Origin: JBEKHI01 sp050012355
Lineage (GTDB): Bacteria; Actinomycetota; Actinomycetes; Streptosporangiales; Streptosporangiaceae
Reading direction: 5' to 3'
DNA length: 18,001 nucleotides
Assembly (NCBI GenBank): GCA_050012355.1
Contig: JBEKHI010000166.1
Span: 1-18,001, forward strand
The translations under genes were made by a program, and so were the position numbers. This document shows, one piece after another, positions 14,569 through 18,001 of the stretch. Positions within the stretch are counted from its first letter, which is position 1, and each line of letters starts with the position of its first letter. Under the pieces are notes generated by a model. The model ran no database searches, was not told the DNA's origin, and saw nothing but the letters and a program-made list of their open reading frames with translations.

Positions 14569-14780
14569 GGCGCGGCAGCGGGCCAGGGCGATGAGGATGA
14601 AGCCGTTGCGGGCGGCTCTCGTAAGCGTCCGGGGCCTCCGGTCCCGGATCCGAACTCGGCTAGGACCTCGTCCGCTAACTCGGCAGTCACCCACTCGGTG
14701 AACACGTCCAGCCGCACGTCATCAGCGGGCTTGGGCCGATAACGGTGAGCCGGGTTCCGGGGCGTGCTTGGGACTGGCAG

Positions 14781-15043
14781 GTGGCGACACTCGAGGTTTT
14801 CTACTGGGGCGCCTGGTGTCCGTACCGCAACATCGCCCTGTCCGCCTACCAGGACTAGTTGCTTCCGCGGCTGACCGAACGTGGCATCCGGCTCGTCGCG
14901 ATCAGCCCGCAGAAACCGGACGGGTCGCTGACCATGCAGCAGAAGCACGACCTCGCCTTCACCGTTGTCCGTACCGAACCTGAGCAGGTCATCGAGGCCC
15001 TTGACCAGGCGATCCGGAGGTTGAAATCTGCCAGGGCGAGCGC
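14781..15043 (+). pseudogene. Peroxiredoxin-like (AhpC/TSA) gene remnant
   Basis: The reading LEVFYWGAWCPYRNIALSAY is the thioredoxin-fold active-site strand of an AhpC/TSA-type redoxin. The second Cys of the CPYC motif is Arg. A TAG at 14856-14858 interrupts it (where the family has Glu), then LLPRLTERGIRLVAISPQKP, DGSLTMQQKHDLAFTVV follows in frame. At about 14969 the sequence jumps to RTEPEQVIEALDQAIRRL, which belongs at the C-terminal end of the family, so roughly 60-80 central residues are missing. The N-terminal 40-50 residues are also absent. It is a triply damaged relic: truncated, nonsense mutation, internal deletion. The open frame runs on to 15104 through the hairpin at 15044-15092, probably past the original end. 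Confidence 0.82.
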
Positions 15044-15092
15044 GAGCCACCGGCCGGTCTCGACGGTCTTTTGCCAGGCCGGCCGGCGGCTC
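15044..15092. terminator. Large GC-rich hairpin between convergent units
   Basis: Arms of 14 bases (GAGCCACCGGCCGG and CCGGCCGGCGGCTC, one mismatch that becomes a G-T pair in one RNA strand) flank a 21-base loop. It lies nine bases beyond the stop of the 26-residue peptide gene on the minus strand and at the end of the peroxiredoxin relic on the plus strand, so it is placed to act as a bidirectional transcription end or mRNA 3'-end stabiliser. There is no T-run, which is common for actinomycete terminators. Confidence 0.55.
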
Positions 15093-15100
15093 ACTGAGCG

Positions 15101-15181
15101 CTAGGCATAGTAATTTGTTTGCAGGGAGGGGTAGTACGTAGCCTCCAGCCGGTCCAGCTTGCGGATCTTGATCTTCTTCAC
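15101..15181 (-). CDS. Candidate RiPP precursor peptide, 26 residues
   Basis: A GTG start overlaps the M50 gene stop (GTGA) and follows GGAGGT by six bases, the strongest ribosome site in the operon. The peptide has a basic amphipathic front half, MKKIKIRKLDRLEA (residues 1-14), and a Tyr-rich tail, TYYPSLQTNYYA (15-26), in which a TYY block and an NYY block bracket PSLQ. Charged helix plus polar, aromatic tail is the leader-core layout of RiPP precursors. It is the third gene of a tight operon with a ThiF-like adenylating enzyme and a membrane zinc protease, the kinds of enzymes that modify and process peptides. It is too short for most gene finders. No homologue is recognised; the leader/core boundary and the modification are unknown. 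Confidence 0.72.
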   Translation of the reverse strand: MKKIKIRKLDRLEATYYPSLQTNYYA

Positions 15182-16398
15182 GACATCACCTCCCTCCCGG
15201 CTCGTCGGTTTCGCAGCGCCCGCAGCCGGGCGCTGTGCTTTTGGTGAAATGCATGAATGAACAACCCCTGGAACGTCAGCGTCAATGCGATCACGATGCC
15301 GCCATCAAGGGCGGGGCTAGCGATGCCCGACGTGATTCCGCGGACGACTTCACCAACTGCCCTGGTTAGCGCGACGACGGTGATCGGCGCCTCATAGCCG
15401 GCGAAAATCCCCAGGGTCACGAGGCTGCCGAGCACTAGCAGCACGGCAAAGCCGCGGACCGGCCGGCGCTCGGCGGCGGGTAGCTCTAGCACCGGATCCG
15501 GGCCCGGATTGCCCTTGCCCAGCAGGCGACGCACCTGGTAGCGCATGTGGTCCAGCGCGTCCGCGTACAGGTTCTTGCACCGGGCGAGTTCCTGCACGAC
15601 GTAGTACAGGTCGGTGCGCATGTACAGCGCGCACTGGTGGGCCACCCCGAGCAGCAGTATCAGTGACAGTTGCCCGAGAACGCGGTGCGGCAGGCCCTCC
15701 TCGGGTGTCACCGCCATGGCGGCCGTGCAGCCGATGAGGATCAGCAGGTCGCAGGTTATGCCAGCCAGGAACACCCGGATGCGCACGGACCTGTCAGCGG
15801 TCCACAATCCGGGCACCGTGGTCTGGGCGACGAGGAACACCAGCCGGGTACTCCAGCCGATCCAGCCTGGTATGCCGGCGGCGCGAGCCACCGCCAGGTG
15901 GGCCGTTTCATGGCAGCCGATGACCGCCATGCCCAGCACAGCCGCCAGCGCGATGTCGCCGCCTGGGTCGCGGAACACGAAGAACGCACCGTATCCATGC
16001 AGTTCATGGCGCATCAGGGCGAGCGTCAGCCCGCAGGCGATGATCACGGCGGCCGCGATCCAGGTTGGCCAGGCCAGCAGCCAGCGAACATGACGCGGCT
16101 GGAGCCACGGCAGGCTCGGCGGCTTCGGTGGCGCGGAGTCGAGAACCTGGCCGTCGATTGCGGCAATGAAGCCGAGCTCGGCCAGGTCACGGACGAACTC
16201 GACCGCGTCGATGTCATCGTCGTGGATCAGATCCGCTTGCTGTTTTGCTTCGCCTACCGTCTGGCCGTCGCTCAGCGCCCGCAGGAGCGTCACCGCGACG
16301 AAATCCCCGGTCGCCGGCCTGCCTACGATCCAGCAGTCGTTGTCGCGTCTGAAGTGGAGCTTGTGCAGGCGTACCCGCCTAGTCAGGTCGGGCGTCAT
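15178..16398 (-). CDS. M50-type membrane zinc metalloprotease with N-terminal PqqD/RRE-like segment
   Basis: A 406-residue polytopic protein. Residues 1-85 (LHKLHFRRDNDCWIVGRPATG, FVAVTLLRALSDGQTVGEAK, FVRDLAELGFI) resemble the PqqD-like RiPP recognition fold. Membrane helices follow at about 105-129, 148-168, 208-230, 240-259, 316-334 and 366-385. The zinc site is H163-E164-x-x-H167 (GCHETAHLAVARAAG) within a membrane helix, and a third ligand is probably D263 in YMRTDLYYVVQEL, the position of the family's D-G-Y motif (here Leu replaces Gly). The closest type is the putative peptide zinc metalloprotease group found in peptide-export loci. Its ATG overlaps the ThiF-like stop (TGATG) and its stop overlaps the peptide start, so all three are coupled. 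Cleaving or exporting the peptide is inferred. Confidence 0.85.
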   Translation of the reverse strand: MTPDLTRRVRLHKLHFRRDNDCWIVGRPATGDFVAVTLLRALSDGQTVGEAKQQADLIHDDDIDAVEFVRDLAELGFIAAIDGQVLDSAPPKPPSLPWLQPRHVRWLLAWPTWIAAAVIIACGLTLALMRHELHGYGAFFVFRDPGGDIALAAVLGMAVIGCHETAHLAVARAAGIPGWIGWSTRLVFLVAQTTVPGLWTADRSVRIRVFLAGITCDLLILIGCTAAMAVTPEEGLPHRVLGQLSLILLLGVAHQCALYMRTDLYYVVQELARCKNLYADALDHMRYQVRRLLGKGNPGPDPVLELPAAERRPVRGFAVLLVLGSLVTLGIFAGYEAPITVVALTRAVGEVVRGITSGIASPALDGGIVIALTLTFQGLFIHAFHQKHSARLRALRNRRAGREVMS

Positions 16399-17540
16399 CA
16401 GCGGACATCAGCGCAGCGGACCGGGCAGTCCGGCCGAGCCTCTGCGTCCAGGTAATACTGTTCGTCATAGTCAGTCAGGTACCGATGCAGCTCTCGGCCA
16501 GCCGTCTGAACCGGCAGGCCGACCAGCAGCCGGATCGTCTCGGTGGCCAGGTAATGCCCGGCGAGTTGCGCCGACGACGCCGACACGGCGTTGACGGTTA
16601 CCGTGCTGGCCTGGACAGCGACCGGATTCAGGCCCTTCCGCGCTCGCTGCTCCGCTAGGCCTTCAGCGAGGCACCAGCAGCACGCGGTACGGCCAGGGAT
16701 GAAGCACGACAGTGAGAACTTCGGCCCGGAATAGCTCGCGGTCAGCCACGGCACGCCGGTGGCGTACGCCGCTTCGTTGGCCCAGAAGCGGATCGACTCC
16801 GACGGTTGGTCGGCACACATCACAAGCGCATCGCAGCCGGACGCGACATCCGCGATCGCCTGAGGTCCGTCGAGATAGGTGTCCGTACCGGTAATCACTA
16901 CATCACTGTTGCGTGAGCGCAGGTGCGCGACGCCCGCGGCGATTTTGCCACGTCCGACGTCGGCTTCGGTGAATAGCAGCTGGCGGTTGAGGTTGGACAG
17001 TTCCACCGTGTCGTGATCGACACAGTGGATCTGGCCTACCCCCGACGCGGCAAGGTTCGTTGCGACCGCCGACCCGACGCCGCCTAGCCCGAGCACCGCG
17101 ACCCGGCACGCCTTCAGCCGTGCCTGCAGCCGGTACCCGTCGGTGCCACCGCTCACGTTAATCGCGTCGAGGAATTCGATACCGCGCTGGTAGCGTGCTA
17201 GCTCGCGCGTCGACAACTCGGCCGGGGCATGCGCCGCCATGTCCTTCACCCAGCCCGACGCGATCAGAAAGTCGATGATCTCGCTGACCTCGCTGGCGTC
17301 GGTGTCGGAGTGCAAGGCGGTAACCTCAGCGATCAGCGTCTCGGGTGAACGCGTACCGTCTAGGCGCGAGCAGACAGACCAGACCACGCCTCGCTCATCC
17401 ATCAGCTCAGTCGCCTGGCCGTGCAGTTGCGGCCCGACCCAGACGGCACCATTCGGCATGAGCTGCGCCTTGCCGGTCTCCTTAATGGCCGGAAGCCGCA
17501 TCTCCATCGGAGCTATCTGTGACACCTCGTCACTTCTCAC
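16398..17540 (-). CDS. ThiF/E1-like adenylating enzyme of a candidate RiPP operon
   Basis: A 380-residue protein from a GTG that follows GGAGG by six bases. Residues about 28-100 form a winged-helix-like segment (AVWVGPQLHGQATELMDE, VWSVCSRLDGTRSPETLI, IIDFLIASGWVKD) resembling the leader-binding domain of E1-like RiPP enzymes. The ThiF/E1 core follows: nucleotide loop VAVLGLGGVGSAVATNLA (147-164), VDHDTVELSNLNRQ (174-187) with its SNLNRQ Arg, GRGKIA with K199, and CADQPS with D244. Zinc cysteines are C287/C290 (TACCWC) and C372/C376 near the end. This family activates peptide C-termini or acidic side chains as acyl-adenylates: MccB in microcin C, PaaA in pantocin A, the E1-like partner in thiazole/oxazole peptides. 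No YcaO is present in the window. It is the first gene of the operon. Confidence 0.87.
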   Translation of the reverse strand: MRSDEVSQIAPMEMRLPAIKETGKAQLMPNGAVWVGPQLHGQATELMDERGVVWSVCSRLDGTRSPETLIAEVTALHSDTDASEVSEIIDFLIASGWVKDMAAHAPAELSTRELARYQRGIEFLDAINVSGGTDGYRLQARLKACRVAVLGLGGVGSAVATNLAASGVGQIHCVDHDTVELSNLNRQLLFTEADVGRGKIAAGVAHLRSRNSDVVITGTDTYLDGPQAIADVASGCDALVMCADQPSESIRFWANEAAYATGVPWLTASYSGPKFSLSCFIPGRTACCWCLAEGLAEQRARKGLNPVAVQASTVTVNAVSASSAQLAGHYLATETIRLLVGLPVQTAGRELHRYLTDYDEQYYLDAEARPDCPVRCADVR

Positions 17541-17575
17541 TTGTCGCCTCCAGCGTTCCGTTCACATCACACACG

Positions 17576-17749
17576 TCAGCGCTCGATGAACGCCTCGATC
17601 CGGGAAACCAGGACCTGTCGGCGGCGTCGGCATGCTCGGCGGCGATGCGTGCGCCCCAGTTATCGCGATCGATCTCAGGCAGTAGACCGAGAAATCGCCG
17701 CCCACCGGGGTCGGGGTGCGCTCGGCGCGATGGTGGGCGATGTGGTCAT
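17576..17749 (-). pseudogene. Possible small gene with two compensating frameshifts
   Basis: An ATG at 17749 follows GGAAAGG and the same frame ends in a TGA at 17576-17578, 58 codons later, but two stops interrupt it. In the middle the neighbouring frame gives a much more protein-like stretch, RRFLGLLPEIDRDNWGARIA then AEHADAADR, and the first frame resumes as QVLVSRIEAFIER before the stop. Two opposite one-base changes would turn it into a protein of about 57 residues. It sits between the TPR protein and the ThiF-like gene, all on one strand. I do not recognise it; random frames could also look like this. Confidence 0.3.
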
Positions 17750-17824
17750 TTGGGCGCCTTTCCTGGCTGTGGATGGTCCGCATCTACAGTCAAGAGGCTA
17801 GGAAGCTCGGCTGGCATCTCGCTG

Positions 17825-18001
17825 TCAATCCGCTGGCGTCGGCGGCCCGCCCAGGCGCTCGCGGATCTTGGCCGCTCGCGGGTCGGCCAGCCGGTCAAGG
17901 ATGGGAAGGGCAGTCTGCCAGGTATCGTGCGCCTCGGCGGTACGGCCGAGACGGGCCAAGGCGTCGCCGAGCCCGCACAAGGCATTAGCCTGATTCGGAT
18001 G
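17825..18001 (-). CDS. TPR-containing protein, C-terminal part (continues beyond right edge)
   Basis: The last 58 codons of a protein entering from the right. They contain a tetratricopeptide-type repeat: ANALCGLGDALARLGRTAEA then HDTWQTALPILDRL, followed by ADPRAAKIRERLGG and a short tail. In actinomycetes this C-terminal pattern is typical of large SARP/AfsR-type or XRE-type regulators with TPR arrays, which often neighbour specialised-metabolite loci, but the DNA-binding part is outside the window so the class is not certain. It would be transcribed in the same direction as the peptide operon, 285 bases upstream of it. Confidence 0.8.
   Translation of the reverse strand, partial: HPNQANALCGLGDALARLGRTAEAHDTWQTALPILDRLADPRAAKIRERLGGPPTPAD

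Noticed and set aside
13319..14701. 460-codon plus-strand open frame
   Set aside because: Runs antisense to the alpha/beta hydrolase and on through unrelated sequence; no domain or ribosome site.
14190..15050. 286-codon minus-strand open frame
   Set aside because: Antisense to the small membrane protein and peroxiredoxin relic; only a 34-residue piece looks protein-like and is listed separately.
15670..16455. Plus-strand open frame opposite the protease
   Set aside because: Shadow of the M50 gene; coding signals and domains are all on the minus strand.
1..18001. CRISPR array
   Set aside because: No regularly spaced 20-40 base repeats were seen anywhere in the window.

Overview
The window is high-GC DNA with GTG starts, short intergenic gaps and gene families typical of a soil actinomycete (Actinomycetota). 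The genus cannot be fixed from the sequence. Most of it reads as an accessory region: small regulators, two toxin-antitoxin-like pairs, an IS110-type element, a tRNA 3' fragment that looks like an attachment-site remnant, and an unusual number of broken genes.

Left part (1-3400, minus strand): a partial VOC/glyoxalase-like protein, a phytanoyl-CoA dioxygenase-like oxygenase, and a two-gene unit in which a methyltransferase with an internal deletion and frameshift overlaps a carboxymuconolactone decarboxylase/AhpD-like protein. From 3405 to about 5250 lies an IS110-family element whose transposase is frameshifted and has lost one catalytic Asp. Its long non-coding 5' flank is the place to look for a bridge RNA.

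Middle (5440-11320): a small toxin-antitoxin-like pair whose toxin C-terminus is frameshifted; a PadR regulator, probably leaderless with a palindrome over its start codon, coupled to a membrane protein with a degenerate NERD domain; a Nudix protein missing half its catalytic box; a hybrid Phd-HicB antitoxin with a HicA-like toxin behind a perfect 10-bp palindrome; and a membrane-tethered LacI/ribose-binding-type domain protein. A 40-bp tRNA 3' half, lysine-tRNA-like, follows at 11322-11361.

Right part (11500-18001): an AraC-family regulator preceded by a perfect 11-bp inverted repeat, an amidohydrolase remnant, an alpha/beta hydrolase, a small three-helix membrane protein, a peroxiredoxin remnant, and the most interesting locus. 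This is a compact minus-strand operon encoding a ThiF/E1-like adenylating enzyme, an M50-type membrane zinc protease and, coupled by a GTGA overlap, a 26-residue peptide with a basic helical front half and a Tyr-rich tail. Both enzymes have an N-terminal segment resembling the PqqD/RRE peptide-recognition fold. I read this as a candidate RiPP (ribosomally made, modified peptide) system in which the ThiF-like enzyme activates the peptide and the membrane protease cuts or exports it. A TPR-containing protein, possibly a regulator, enters from the right edge.
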